This document shows, one piece after another, positions 1 through 8,671 of a DNA stretch of 18,306 nucleotides. This stretch comes from CAYONQ01 sp964405375. GTDB lineage: Bacteria > Planctomycetota > Phycisphaerae > Sedimentisphaerales > Anaerobacaceae. The stretch covers positions 1-18,306 of the forward strand of contig CAYONQ010000058.1 of the NCBI GenBank assembly GCA_964405375.1. The letters are read 5' to 3'. Within the stretch, counting starts at the first letter, position 1. The number at the start of each line of letters is the position of its first letter. The position numbers and the translations under genes are program-made. The notes beneath the pieces are model-generated. The model worked only from the letters and a program-made list of their open reading frames with translations, was not told the DNA's origin and made no database searches.

Positions 1-54
1 TTATTCGCCGCCTGGAAAAACTCCTCGCGGCCTAAAATCGGTCAGTTTGAGTAA
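1..54 (+). CDS. Possible 3' end of an upstream gene (partial)
   Basis: Frame 1 is open from the window edge for 17 codons and ends in TAA at 52-54. The last residues read KIGQFE. The stretch is too short to assign a family, and an open frame of this length can occur by chance. Its final codons coincide with the left copy of the 18-bp repeat at 35-52. If real, the gene lies upstream of the polymerase gene in the same direction. Confidence 0.25.
   Translation, partial: LFAAWKNSSRPKIGQFE
35..52 (+). repeat. Left copy of an exact 18-bp inverted repeat
   Basis: The sequence AAATCGGTCAGTTTGAGT occurs here on the plus strand and again on the minus strand at 18225-18242. The two copies point inward and bracket the whole locus. 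Flanking bases do not match beyond the 18 bp. In the other copy it lies in the leader of the VanZ-like gene. Function is unknown. Confidence 0.6.
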
Positions 55-286
55 AGTACTACTTAGCTCATGACGAAGAAAGGAAAAGGATAGCCCGTGC
101 AGGCAGGCAAAGATGTTTAAATAGCGGCTACAGCATTCACAGCCGGTTGAAGAATGTGATAGATAAGATAATAACGCTGTTGCAGTAGAGGAATCTAATA
201 TGGGGCGATGTAAAGAATGCTGCTTCTCATCTCAGGACAGGACGGGGATGCCGCAATGTCAATAATATTTTTGGGGTCAATCTGAT
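55..286. other. Leader / intergenic region before the polymerase gene
   Basis: These 232 bp hold no recognised gene family. I see no convincing sigma70 promoter with both elements well placed, and no strong hairpin. The only coding-like signal is a 21-codon ORF at 200-265 (MGRCKECC...), preceded by GAGG at 188-191 with 8-nt spacing. It could be a leader peptide or chance. Directly before the polymerase start there is GGGG at 273-276, a weak ribosome binding site. Confidence 0.4.
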
Positions 287-1705
287 ATGCCAATTTATGC
301 GGTACAATTTCTTCTTGCATTGCCTCTCTTCTTGTTCAATGTCGGGTGGTTGTTTTGGGCCTTGCGCAATCCTCTTAGAACAGGAATGATTGGGCTGAGC
401 TTTTTTTCGTTCTGCCTGCAATTCATTACCGGTATTATGTTGTTTCCACTTGGGTTTGCATTACACGCTTATATTAACGCTGGAGATGTAGTATTGGCCT
501 TCGCCTGCATCTACGCATTTTGGCTGGGCGTGGCGCTTACAGGATTACTTTGGAAAACACGGCTTGAATATGTTGAGGTTGAGCAACAAGAAGGGATTTG
601 TATTGGAAGAGGTATTTTTGCCAACCTAATTAATCTTTCACTTAGAATAAATATTGTTGCCCTTATCGGTTTCTACGGCCTGTCTCTATTCGTTAGGTTC
701 GGGGTACTGATTAAGTACGGCTTAGGTTTCTCCGGAACGTTTCTTGCACAAGTTCAAACATTGCCATATTTCGTATTATCAGCTTGGCTAATATTCAACA
801 CGCTTGGTCGGTCATTTATTTTCATATGCATAACTCGTCTTTTATACAATCGACCCGGAAAGTTGTGGAGTATGATAATACTACTTATCGAGCTTTTTTG
901 GGTTTTTACTCAGGGACGCAGGCCAATGTTTGCTGCGGCCTTGCTAATAATGTTCGCCTTGGTTGCCAAGCAGGGCAGAATAAAGTCTAAGCACGTTTTA
1001 TTAGGAGTCGTATTGGCGATTTTAAGCTGGCAGTTCGTTTTCCCCTTTTTCTACTTTATGCGCCGCGAGTGGATATTGGGCGAACGTTTTTTGCCTCGTA
1101 TGATAGCAAGTGCAACCGCGAGAACTGTAGCAGATAGGGACATTTATATTAGAGTCCTTCAGGGGCGTTTACATGCACTGGAACTTAATTATCTTGTTGC
1201 ACACCAGTTAAGGTCTGGAATTCCCAAACTCAACGGCGAGTTTCTGAAGATGGCTGTGCTTACAGCAATACCCAGCGCAATATTCCCCCAGAAAGCATTG
1301 TATGCGCGCGCAGCAGATGTTGTTTTGAATGAACGCATGGCGTTAGGCTTTTATAAAGAACAAGATTTTGCCACTGATATAGAAGTATTCGCTCTGGCAG
1401 ATTTTGGGTGGATGGGTGGCTTCATATACGGTGCTCTTTTTGTGGCACTCATTAGATTTGTAGAAAAGATAATTAAGCTGCTGTCTCATAGAACGCCGAT
1501 TGGTGCGGTTGCATGTTTCGGTGTCATAGCATCTTCTCCGGTTTTGTCAATGGAGACGACGCCCCATTCTGTTTTAATCCATTTAAGAACCATTTTGATA
1601 CTATTTTTGTCTTTCTTTGTATTGGGTTATTTCTTCAGGGCCGAGGAAGTACCTGCGATAGATGAGGAAACTGCTGATGAGCAATGGGGGCATGACTTGG
1701 CTTAA
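287..1705 (+). CDS. Wzy-like polysaccharide polymerase (integral membrane protein)
   Basis: This 472-residue protein is very hydrophobic, with roughly ten predicted membrane segments (for example residues 5-26, 35-58, 68-89, 122-145, 160-183, 194-208, 214-227, 237-257, 375-392 and 432-450). A GRR motif at 210-212 just before a membrane helix, a long loop around 258-370, and the ADFGWMGG segment at 371-378 followed by a helix resemble O-antigen polymerase / oligosaccharide repeat-unit polymerases. These couple lipid-linked repeat units in the inner membrane. The family diverges fast, so the call rests on topology and context rather than a diagnostic motif. The ATG at 287 has only a weak GGGG ribosome site. 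The next gene begins 20 bp after the stop. The region reads visibly more AT-rich than the KamA-side genes, as is common for Wzy genes. An O-antigen ligase-type protein is the main alternative. Confidence 0.7.
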   Translation: MPIYAVQFLLALPLFLFNVGWLFWALRNPLRTGMIGLSFFSFCLQFITGIMLFPLGFALHAYINAGDVVLAFACIYAFWLGVALTGLLWKTRLEYVEVEQQEGICIGRGIFANLINLSLRINIVALIGFYGLSLFVRFGVLIKYGLGFSGTFLAQVQTLPYFVLSAWLIFNTLGRSFIFICITRLLYNRPGKLWSMIILLIELFWVFTQGRRPMFAAALLIMFALVAKQGRIKSKHVLLGVVLAILSWQFVFPFFYFMRREWILGERFLPRMIASATARTVADRDIYIRVLQGRLHALELNYLVAHQLRSGIPKLNGEFLKMAVLTAIPSAIFPQKALYARAADVVLNERMALGFYKEQDFATDIEVFALADFGWMGGFIYGALFVALIRFVEKIIKLLSHRTPIGAVACFGVIASSPVLSMETTPHSVLIHLRTILILFLSFFVLGYFFRAEEVPAIDEETADEQWGHDLA

Positions 1706-1725
1706 ACTAACAAGTTAAATCGTTT

Positions 1726-4116
1726 ATGTATTACCGTTTGTTTCTGAACTGTATAGTTTATCTTTGCACTGTTACAGTTATTCTGACAGATGCGGCCGGT
1801 GCCGGCCAAGTTATGGCGCTAAAGGAAGTGACAAAACATCTGGGCAAAGACACAGACTTCCAAAGGTACGGAGATGTCCTTTTAGCAAATAGCCGGGCTT
1901 GGGGAACCAGCGGCAAAGACGGAGAGTTTTTATGCCGCAGGTTGAAAGGGAATATTCCAGCTGAGTTACTTTTTGCAGCGTTTGACGTTGATGAAAGGAG
2001 GTTTTGCAAACACGATATGATTCTGGAAATATTTTACCGTGATGATTTTAAGGCCCGCGAAATCAGAAAACACAGGGTAAAAGGCAGGGTCACGGTTCAG
2101 TCCCGGATTGACTTTGCGTATGATAAGCAGTATGTTGAGGTTGGCCACCTTGAGGCAAAAGGTGACGGTCATTGGAAGCTGGGAAGTATTTTCTTTGAAC
2201 TGAACCCAAGGCAGATGATCAGGGCTATAGATGGTTCATTTCATTTCAAGATTAGCACATCCTTAACAGATTCAGGGGGGCTGCCAATTTCCTATTTTCG
2301 CCTCAGGTCGGTAGATAAAAAGGAGTTCTTGCGCCTTCGTAAACAGGATAGAACCAAAAGAGGTCTAAGGCGGGTGGAGTATCAGCCGAAACCCCCTTTT
2401 AGGAACAAGGAAGTTAAGACTGAAAAACACGATTTTGCAATTTACCCGGTTAACTACCTTGAGTTAATTTTCCCTAACAGTGCTGTCAAATATGATAGAC
2501 TGGATTCACCTCTGGAATGCTTTGAATTACAGGGAGAGGTAGAACCTATTTCATTCGTAATCCATGCAGTTAAAGATCTGGTTGAGGTTAGGGTCGTTGT
2601 GAGTGAGCTGCAAGCTGAAAACGGAAAAATAAGTTCAGATAATATTGAAGTTCGTCGCGTTGTGTATAACGACCAACGATGGGGGTGGGCGAGGGAGAAG
2701 AGGTATGGGACATGTCCGGATTATCTGAGTTTTAAGAGCCCAGTTGTTGACATAAAAGCCGGCACGAACTGCCAGTTCTGGCTGACAATAAATGTGCCGA
2801 GCGATGCGAACCCGGGTTCATACAAAGGTACAGTTGAAGTGTGGGCTGCTGGGAAAAAAATGTCTGATATACCACTATCTGTGAAGGTTCTGTCCATCAA
2901 GCTGAATGAAAACGGCGTTAAGCATATGGTTTATCACAGCCCGCATTACAAGTCTTATAGCAGAGACCCATCTCATATTCTAAGAGATATGCGAGACCAC
3001 GGTCTAACACCAATACTTTATCCCTCGACGAAGATAGAACGAACACCAACGGGTTTTAATGTCGGACTTGACGATTTTGAAAATCAACTGCATCAGTTAA
3101 AGGCAGAATTTAAGACACTCAAGACTGTTTTCATAGGGTTATCTGATTATTACACTCTCATTAATCTTTTGCAAACCCCAAAACCGTTCAAAACACAACA
3201 TCCAAGTTTCAATCGGCTTTATGGTGATGTTTTGCAAAGCTATAATGCTGCGGCGAGAAAGCACGGTGTCGAGTTGTTCGTCACTTTTCAAGATGAGCCG
3301 TTTGGATTCCCGGATAGAAGAAGAGTGGCTTATCTTTGCTCCAGCATTGCCAAGGCACAGGGGTTAAAGACTTGGTCTACCCATTGGGTTCAATGGGATA
3401 AACAATTGCCCCTAGAAGAAACAGAAATCAGGGCAGGAGTGAATTATTTACGGCCTTTAAGAGAGGTCTTAGACGTGTTGGCAGAGGGTGTTGCGAGGAT
3501 GAGTAGAAAAGCGGTGCAGGAAATGCGCACGAGTAATTCCATGCTTGCATACTACACCACGAGTTTAGATACCAGTGTGAGGCCCTTATATAGTCGTTTA
3601 TTGCACGGCTGGTATCCATTTGTGGTAAACACCGATTATGTGATCTGCTACGCTTACCGTGATTCATTGGTCGACCCGTACGATGATTTAGATTGCAGAG
3701 CGGATTTAGCCAATAGAGTAGGTGGGACAGATTTCCTTCTGACGTACCCGACCTGGAAAGGTAATATTTTGCCAACCCTGTCTTATGAAGCTTTGCGGGA
3801 GGGTGTGGAGGATTCCCGGCTTATAAATACATTACGCGTTCTCATCAAGCAAGCGTTGGAAAGTAGTGACGCTGAAAGCCAGGATTTGGGTAAAAAAGCA
3901 GAAAAATTTCTGGATAACACCATAAGTGGAATCAGTATGGATTTTTATCACGACTACTGGACCAAACACAAGGACCTGCCTGTTGACCCTATGGAGAAAA
4001 GAATTCTGGAGGATTTGCAGGGGGATAAACAGTCGAGATATGAGATTTTCAATGAACTTAGGTGGCAGGTCTGTGAATATATTATCGGCCTAAGCCATGT
4101 GCTTGATAAGCGATAG
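1726..4116 (+). CDS. Secreted GH123/DUF4091-type glycoside hydrolase
   Basis: The protein has 796 residues. Residues 1-26 look like a signal peptide (hydrophobic 5-20, then a small-residue AAGAG stretch), so it probably acts in the periplasm or outside the cell. An Ig-like beta region lies at about 265-390, containing the VPSDANPGSYKGTV-type strand common before this catalytic fold. A TIM-barrel-like region follows at about 398-640. A DUF4091-like C-terminal part at about 618-705 includes the LREGVEDSRLINTL segment at 690-703. DUF4091 corresponds to the glycoside hydrolase 123 catalytic domain, whose known members are beta-N-acetylgalactosaminidases using an adjacent Asp-Glu pair. Here D523-E524 in FQDEP fits that pair. 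The exact substrate is inferred. The gene sits 20 bp behind the polymerase, so it probably processes the polymer made by this locus. Residues 705-796 are extra sequence without a recognised domain. Confidence 0.7.
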   Translation: MYYRLFLNCIVYLCTVTVILTDAAGAGQVMALKEVTKHLGKDTDFQRYGDVLLANSRAWGTSGKDGEFLCRRLKGNIPAELLFAAFDVDERRFCKHDMILEIFYRDDFKAREIRKHRVKGRVTVQSRIDFAYDKQYVEVGHLEAKGDGHWKLGSIFFELNPRQMIRAIDGSFHFKISTSLTDSGGLPISYFRLRSVDKKEFLRLRKQDRTKRGLRRVEYQPKPPFRNKEVKTEKHDFAIYPVNYLELIFPNSAVKYDRLDSPLECFELQGEVEPISFVIHAVKDLVEVRVVVSELQAENGKISSDNIEVRRVVYNDQRWGWAREKRYGTCPDYLSFKSPVVDIKAGTNCQFWLTINVPSDANPGSYKGTVEVWAAGKKMSDIPLSVKVLSIKLNENGVKHMVYHSPHYKSYSRDPSHILRDMRDHGLTPILYPSTKIERTPTGFNVGLDDFENQLHQLKAEFKTLKTVFIGLSDYYTLINLLQTPKPFKTQHPSFNRLYGDVLQSYNAAARKHGVELFVTFQDEPFGFPDRRRVAYLCSSIAKAQGLKTWSTHWVQWDKQLPLEETEIRAGVNYLRPLREVLDVLAEGVARMSRKAVQEMRTSNSMLAYYTTSLDTSVRPLYSRLLHGWYPFVVNTDYVICYAYRDSLVDPYDDLDCRADLANRVGGTDFLLTYPTWKGNILPTLSYEALREGVEDSRLINTLRVLIKQALESSDAESQDLGKKAEKFLDNTISGISMDFYHDYWTKHKDLPVDPMEKRILEDLQGDKQSRYEIFNELRWQVCEYIIGLSHVLDKR

Positions 4117-4185
4117 AAAAAGCCAAGTGAAAAGTTTATCCTTAAGAAACTTTCAGGTCGTCACTAAATTCCTAAAACTGTGACC

Positions 4186-5361
4186 ATGAATTACTTAGTT
4201 GCAGTTGACCGCTTTTATCTTGATCTGCCCGGCGGTGCGTACAAAATCGCCTGGGACATCGCATGTAGAATGCGCGATGAAGGAAACCGTGTTGCTGTCC
4301 TTTGTATCGGCGATGGCATTAAGGCCGCTTGCGAACAGCACCAGGGCATCCAAATAGTTAGATACGCCCCAAGACAAAATGTGAACATTTTCAGCAAAGC
4401 TAAAGACCATATAGAATCAGCCTGTGCAGCAGCAAAAGAATATATCAGCTTTTGCAAATGGGATATCATACACGCTCATACACCCCTGCCGGGCCTGGGG
4501 GCATTGAAGGCCATAGGGACCGATGCGCGGACAATTTATACCATTCATTCGCCTGTAGTACTTGAGCAAAGGATAAACTGGGCCTCACAAGGTCCGGGTG
4601 GTTGGTTCAAACTGGCCTTTGGGATGGGCGTACTTAAAAAGTTAGAGGCGCAGACATATAACAGTTTTGCTGTGCTGCAGTCACTGTCCAATTTCACAAA
4701 ATCGCAGATTCACAGACTGTATGGTGTGGGAGATAAGATTCATGTTTTACCATTCTGGTGTGGTTATGATGGCGGGCGCCAATATGAAAAGAGCGAGGCC
4801 CGCAAGAAATTAAGCTGGCCCGAAAATGCGCCTCTGTTGTTCAGTCTAAGGCGAATGACAACCCGGATGGGGCTTGCCGACCTTATAGCTGCTGCTGACA
4901 GATTAGCAAATGACCACGACTTCAATCTTGTACTCGCCGGTGACGGACCTTTGAGAAACAAGCTACAGCAACAGGCCCGGAAAACAACACTGGGCAGTCG
5001 AGTCATTTTCACAGGCAGACTCTCTGATGAGGAGGTGGCCCTGGCGTATCAAGCCGCTGATTTGTTTTTGCTTCCCACACGAAGTTTAGAATGTTTCGGG
5101 ATTATCATTCTGGAAGCATATTCTTTCGGCTGCCCGGTATTATCCTCCGATGCAGGGGCAATACCCGAATTGGTCAGGCCGATAGGTAAAGAATTTATCT
5201 ATCCTGCTGGTAACGTAAAGATGTTAACAGAGAAACTGGCAGATTACCTACGGGGGAATTTGATTGCACCCCCACCACAGAAACTCATCAGCTATGTAAA
5301 CAACAATTACAGTGAGGATGTGTTATACCCACAATGGCGCCAAATGATAATGAGTGAATAG
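4186..5361 (+). CDS. GT4 family glycosyltransferase (GT-B fold)
   Basis: The product has 391 residues from the ATG at 4186. A GTG at 4180 in the same frame would add two residues, and neither start has a clear ribosome binding site. The N-terminal acceptor half has the glycine loop LPGGAYK at about 14-20. The C-terminal donor half holds the RRMTTRMGL segment (about 222-230), the AGDGPL strand turn and the E-x7-E signature at E302/E310, followed by the FGCPVLSSDAG block. These identify a GT4 retaining glycosyltransferase that transfers a sugar from a nucleotide donor to a lipid-linked acceptor at the cytoplasmic membrane face. Donor sugar cannot be read from the sequence. A 69-bp gap separates it from the hydrolase gene, holding only a weak 7-bp stem. 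The next glycosyltransferase follows after 3 bp, so both are likely in one operon. Confidence 0.88.
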   Translation: MNYLVAVDRFYLDLPGGAYKIAWDIACRMRDEGNRVAVLCIGDGIKAACEQHQGIQIVRYAPRQNVNIFSKAKDHIESACAAAKEYISFCKWDIIHAHTPLPGLGALKAIGTDARTIYTIHSPVVLEQRINWASQGPGGWFKLAFGMGVLKKLEAQTYNSFAVLQSLSNFTKSQIHRLYGVGDKIHVLPFWCGYDGGRQYEKSEARKKLSWPENAPLLFSLRRMTTRMGLADLIAAADRLANDHDFNLVLAGDGPLRNKLQQQARKTTLGSRVIFTGRLSDEEVALAYQAADLFLLPTRSLECFGIIILEAYSFGCPVLSSDAGAIPELVRPIGKEFIYPAGNVKMLTEKLADYLRGNLIAPPPQKLISYVNNNYSEDVLYPQWRQMIMSE

Positions 5362-5364
5362 CCG

Positions 5365-6522
5365 ATGTTGACTGAGCATAACCACAGCAATATTAGAATA
5401 GCGGTTGACATATTAGCAGTCAACCGTGCCAGTGCCGGCAGTTTCACCGTATTAATCGGGCTGATGCACGAGCTTGCGAAGCTATGCAATTGTCGTTTTA
5501 CTTTTTATGCTGTTACAAAAGATGTTGAGGAAGTCCTCGGCCAACAAGGTGAGCGGTTTGAATATATCTACTCGCCATTCTGGGCGAAGAAGCTTATTAA
5601 CAGGTGTCTTTGGCAACAGCTTGTCTTGCCCAGATTAGCTAAAAAAGCTGGCTGTGCTCTAATATATAGTGTATCGGGATACCCCGAGATATTCACAACT
5701 TTACCGGTCGTATCACACCAGCAAAACTTGTGGTCATTTGCCAGGCCGGGGGCATGGTGGAACTTTAAAAATCGCGTGAAGTCCTTGTTACGTCGGCAGG
5801 TTGCAAAGATGGCTTTACGCCAGGCCAAAGCAAACGTTTTTATATCAAACTTCTTACGAGAATGTGCAAATCAGATGGTGCCGGAAACATCAACAAAGAA
5901 TTTCACTGTCCATAATGCAGTCTCATCAATCAATACTTCATCTGGTACATCCATACAAGAAAGTTGGGCAGAGGAGAATTTCTGTCTGGCCGTCGGCTCA
6001 TTCACCATCCAAAAGAACTACTTAGCGCTTGTTCGTGCCTTCAGAGTTGTGGCAAATCAGTGTGCGGATTTGCGCCTCGTCATTGTAGGCGACTGCACAA
6101 ATAAATACGGCAAAAAGCTCAAACGGCTATGTGAGGAATTGAAAGTGACTGATAGAATAATCCTGACCGGAGTATTGGAGTTGGGGAAAATAATCAGTCT
6201 CTACCAAAAGGCAAAATTTTCGGTCAATGTGTCATTATTGGAGGGGTTCGGATTGCCTGTGCTTGAATCGATGCAGGCAGGTTGCCCTGTAATTTGCTCA
6301 AATCTGCCAGCATTTAGGGAAATCGGAGGTGATGCTGTCCTGTATTGTGACCAGACCAAACCGGAAGATATTGCAGAAAAGATGTTAGCACTGTATAGTA
6401 GCAAAAATGAAAGGGTAAGGTTAAGCAGCCTCGGCCTGGAACAGGCAAAGAACTTTACATGGAGCGACTCCGCAAAAAAACTACTGGATATATTCAACTC
6501 AGCACTGGAAAGTGAAAAATGA
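5365..6522 (+). CDS. GT4 family glycosyltransferase
   Basis: This 385-residue GT-B enzyme shows the GT4 donor-site signature EGFGLPVLE at 293-301 (E-x7-E), preceded by a GSFTIQKN segment at 211-218 that carries the usual basic residue for the nucleotide-sugar phosphates. The block AGCPVICSNLPAFREIGGDA follows, as in mannosyl/rhamnosyl-type GT4 enzymes. The ATG at 5365 is 3 bp after the previous stop. The stop overlaps the next start as ATGA at 6519-6522, so translation is probably coupled to the oxidoreductase. No signal peptide or membrane segment is evident, and it is expected at the cytoplasmic face of the membrane. Sugar specificity is unknown. Confidence 0.88.
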   Translation: MLTEHNHSNIRIAVDILAVNRASAGSFTVLIGLMHELAKLCNCRFTFYAVTKDVEEVLGQQGERFEYIYSPFWAKKLINRCLWQQLVLPRLAKKAGCALIYSVSGYPEIFTTLPVVSHQQNLWSFARPGAWWNFKNRVKSLLRRQVAKMALRQAKANVFISNFLRECANQMVPETSTKNFTVHNAVSSINTSSGTSIQESWAEENFCLAVGSFTIQKNYLALVRAFRVVANQCADLRLVIVGDCTNKYGKKLKRLCEELKVTDRIILTGVLELGKIISLYQKAKFSVNVSLLEGFGLPVLESMQAGCPVICSNLPAFREIGGDAVLYCDQTKPEDIAEKMLALYSSKNERVRLSSLGLEQAKNFTWSDSAKKLLDIFNSALESEK

Positions 6523-8663
6523 AACAAATCTTACAAAACCTGAAAACCGGTGAACTTGAAGTTGCGGAGGTTCCCCCGCCACCGGCTCAGCCGGGGCATC
6601 TGCTTATACAGACACGGTGCAGTTTAATATCAACTGGAACCGAACGGGCGCTGGTTTCATTTGCAAAGAGCTCCCTTATAAGCAAGGCCAGGCAACAGCC
6701 GGACAAAGTAAAGCAGGTTATCGAAAAGTTAAAAACCGATGGCCTGCTGCAAACCTTTCACAGTGTCTTCGCTCGGCTGGACGAGCCCCTGCCTTTGGGT
6801 TATTGCAACTGCGGCACTGTTATTGAGGTGGGACAAGGCGTTGAAGGGTTTAATATCGGCGACCGTGTGGTCAGCAATGGTCCCCATGCTGAAATCGTAT
6901 GTGTACCGAGAAATCTTTGTGCAAGAGTCCCTGATGAGGTCAGCGATGAACAAGCGGTGTTTACAGTACTGGCATCCATCGGTCTTCAAGGAATAAGACT
7001 AATAACACCAACATTTGGGGAAACGATTGTTGTCTTTGGACTGGGACTTATAGGTCTTATCTGTGTACAGTTGCTGCGAAACTGCGGCTGTAAAGTCATC
7101 GGTATAGACCTTGATAAAAGCAAGCTGGAGTTGGCACAAAAGTTCGGCGCCCGGATTATCAATGTACCGAACGGAGCCGACCCCGTGAAAGCGGCTATGA
7201 CGTATTCCGATGGAAAGGGTGTTGACGGTGTGCTTATAACAGCATCCGCCAAAAACGATGCAATAATTCATCAGTCTGCCCAGATGTGCCATAAGCGAGG
7301 GCGCATCGTGCTGGTCGGCGTAGTAGATATGAAACTTGACCGCACAGACTTTTACGAAAAAGAGTTGTCATTTCAGGTATCCTGCTCCTATGGCCCAGGG
7401 CGGTATGACAGTAATTATGAAGAAAAAGGAGCTGACTATCCATATGCATTTGTCCGCTGGACGGAACAGAGAAACCTTGAGGCCATTCTTAACAGTATTG
7501 CAGCGGGAACATTGGACGTAAATGACTTGATAAGCGACCGTATCCCACAGACCGAGGCGGTCAGGGCCTATAAGATGTTAACAGATGGCCCTCACAGATT
7601 GGCGCTTATACTAACTTATCCATCAGAACAAACAAAATTAGAAAGCACGGTCCCAACAGCGGTGGAATTCATCAAATCCTCCTCCACCACAAAGGTTGTA
7701 GCCGGCGTTATAGGAGCAGGCAATTTTGCAAAATTAACCTTGCTGCCTATTCTCAGCTCTCTCGATGTCCGGCTTAAGAGTGTCGCTGACATTAATGCTG
7801 TCTCAAGTGCCCACGCAGCTCGCAAGTTTGGCTTTGAACAAGCAACAAACGACTACAAGCAGCTGCTTGATGACCCTGAAATCAACACCGTATTTATCAC
7901 TACCCGACATAACTTGCATGCTAAAATGACGATAGAAGCATTGGGGGCTGGCAAACACGTATATGTAGAAAAACCGCTATGTACGAACGACAAAGACCTG
8001 CCCGATGTAAAGCGGACTTATGAAAAGGCAAATGACAGGCAGCTGCTCGTTGGTTTTAACCGGCGGTTTTCGCCGCACGCTGAAAAAATGCGCAGCTTAC
8101 TTTCTCCACGAACCCAGCCGATGTGCATAACAGCAGTTGTAAATGCAGGTGAAATCCCTGTGGACAATTGGATTCAGGACAAGAGCATCGGCGGCGGACG
8201 GATTATCGGCGAAGGGTGCCATTGGATCGACCTTATGCGTTACCTTGTCGGTAATAGAATAGTGTCCGTCAATGCCACAATGATAGGCGAATCTCAGGGG
8301 GTAGGGGTTCGCGGCGATAAAGTGAGTGTTACACTTGCCTTCGAGGACGGGTCAATCGGGACACTTCATTACTTTGCCAACGGGCATAGAAGTTATCCCA
8401 AAGAGAAATTAGAGGTTTTTTGCGAAGGTAAGATTCTGTACTTAGATAATTTCAGAAAACTTCGGGGATATGGCTGGAGCAATTTCAGGAAAATGAATTT
8501 GTTCAAACAAGATAAAGGGCATTCGGCTGAGGTACACAGCTTCACTGAGCGGATTGTTAGAGGCGGGCAGGCCCTGATTCCTTTCGAAGAAATCGAAAAT
8601 GTTACCCTGGCCGGTTTTGCTGCTGTGGAATCGGCCGAGGGGACCGGTAGAGTAAAAATTTAA
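6519..8663 (+). CDS. Bi-domain oxidoreductase (MDR alcohol dehydrogenase-like + Gfo/Idh/MocA)
   Basis: The 714 residues fuse two NAD(P)-binding enzymes. Residues 1-370 form a medium-chain dehydrogenase, with the GroES-like part first and Rossmann motif GLGLIG at 174-179. Residues about 392-714 form a Gfo/Idh/MocA dehydrogenase with a second Rossmann motif GAGNFA at 399-404 and the family EKP motif at 484-486. Fusions of this kind are typically found next to heparinase II/III genes in EPS clusters, exactly as here (the next gene starts 8 bp later). Substrate is not established; oxidation or epimerisation of a sugar or uronic acid in the repeat unit is a reasonable inference. The start overlaps the preceding stop by 4 bp, fixing the ATG at 6519. 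No transmembrane segment is seen, so it is probably cytoplasmic. Confidence 0.9.
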   Translation: MKQILQNLKTGELEVAEVPPPPAQPGHLLIQTRCSLISTGTERALVSFAKSSLISKARQQPDKVKQVIEKLKTDGLLQTFHSVFARLDEPLPLGYCNCGTVIEVGQGVEGFNIGDRVVSNGPHAEIVCVPRNLCARVPDEVSDEQAVFTVLASIGLQGIRLITPTFGETIVVFGLGLIGLICVQLLRNCGCKVIGIDLDKSKLELAQKFGARIINVPNGADPVKAAMTYSDGKGVDGVLITASAKNDAIIHQSAQMCHKRGRIVLVGVVDMKLDRTDFYEKELSFQVSCSYGPGRYDSNYEEKGADYPYAFVRWTEQRNLEAILNSIAAGTLDVNDLISDRIPQTEAVRAYKMLTDGPHRLALILTYPSEQTKLESTVPTAVEFIKSSSTTKVVAGVIGAGNFAKLTLLPILSSLDVRLKSVADINAVSSAHAARKFGFEQATNDYKQLLDDPEINTVFITTRHNLHAKMTIEALGAGKHVYVEKPLCTNDKDLPDVKRTYEKANDRQLLVGFNRRFSPHAEKMRSLLSPRTQPMCITAVVNAGEIPVDNWIQDKSIGGGRIIGEGCHWIDLMRYLVGNRIVSVNATMIGESQGVGVRGDKVSVTLAFEDGSIGTLHYFANGHRSYPKEKLEVFCEGKILYLDNFRKLRGYGWSNFRKMNLFKQDKGHSAEVHSFTERIVRGGQALIPFEEIENVTLAGFAAVESAEGTGRVKI

Positions 8664-8671
8664 AATAAGAC

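Noticed and set aside
3428..3775. Antisense ORF of about 115 codons in the glycosidase gene
   Set aside because: Opposite a conserved DUF4091-type region; the translation shows no family features.
4134..4157. AAAGTTT / AAACTTT stem between the glycosidase and GT4 genes as a terminator
   Set aside because: The stem is 7 bp and AT-only apart from one pair, with a 9-nt loop and no T run; too weak to call.
4180..4185. GTG start at 4180 for the first GT4 glycosyltransferase
   Set aside because: ATG two codons downstream matches the usual GT4 N-terminus equally well and is the stronger start codon; neither has a ribosome site, so the choice is only a preference.
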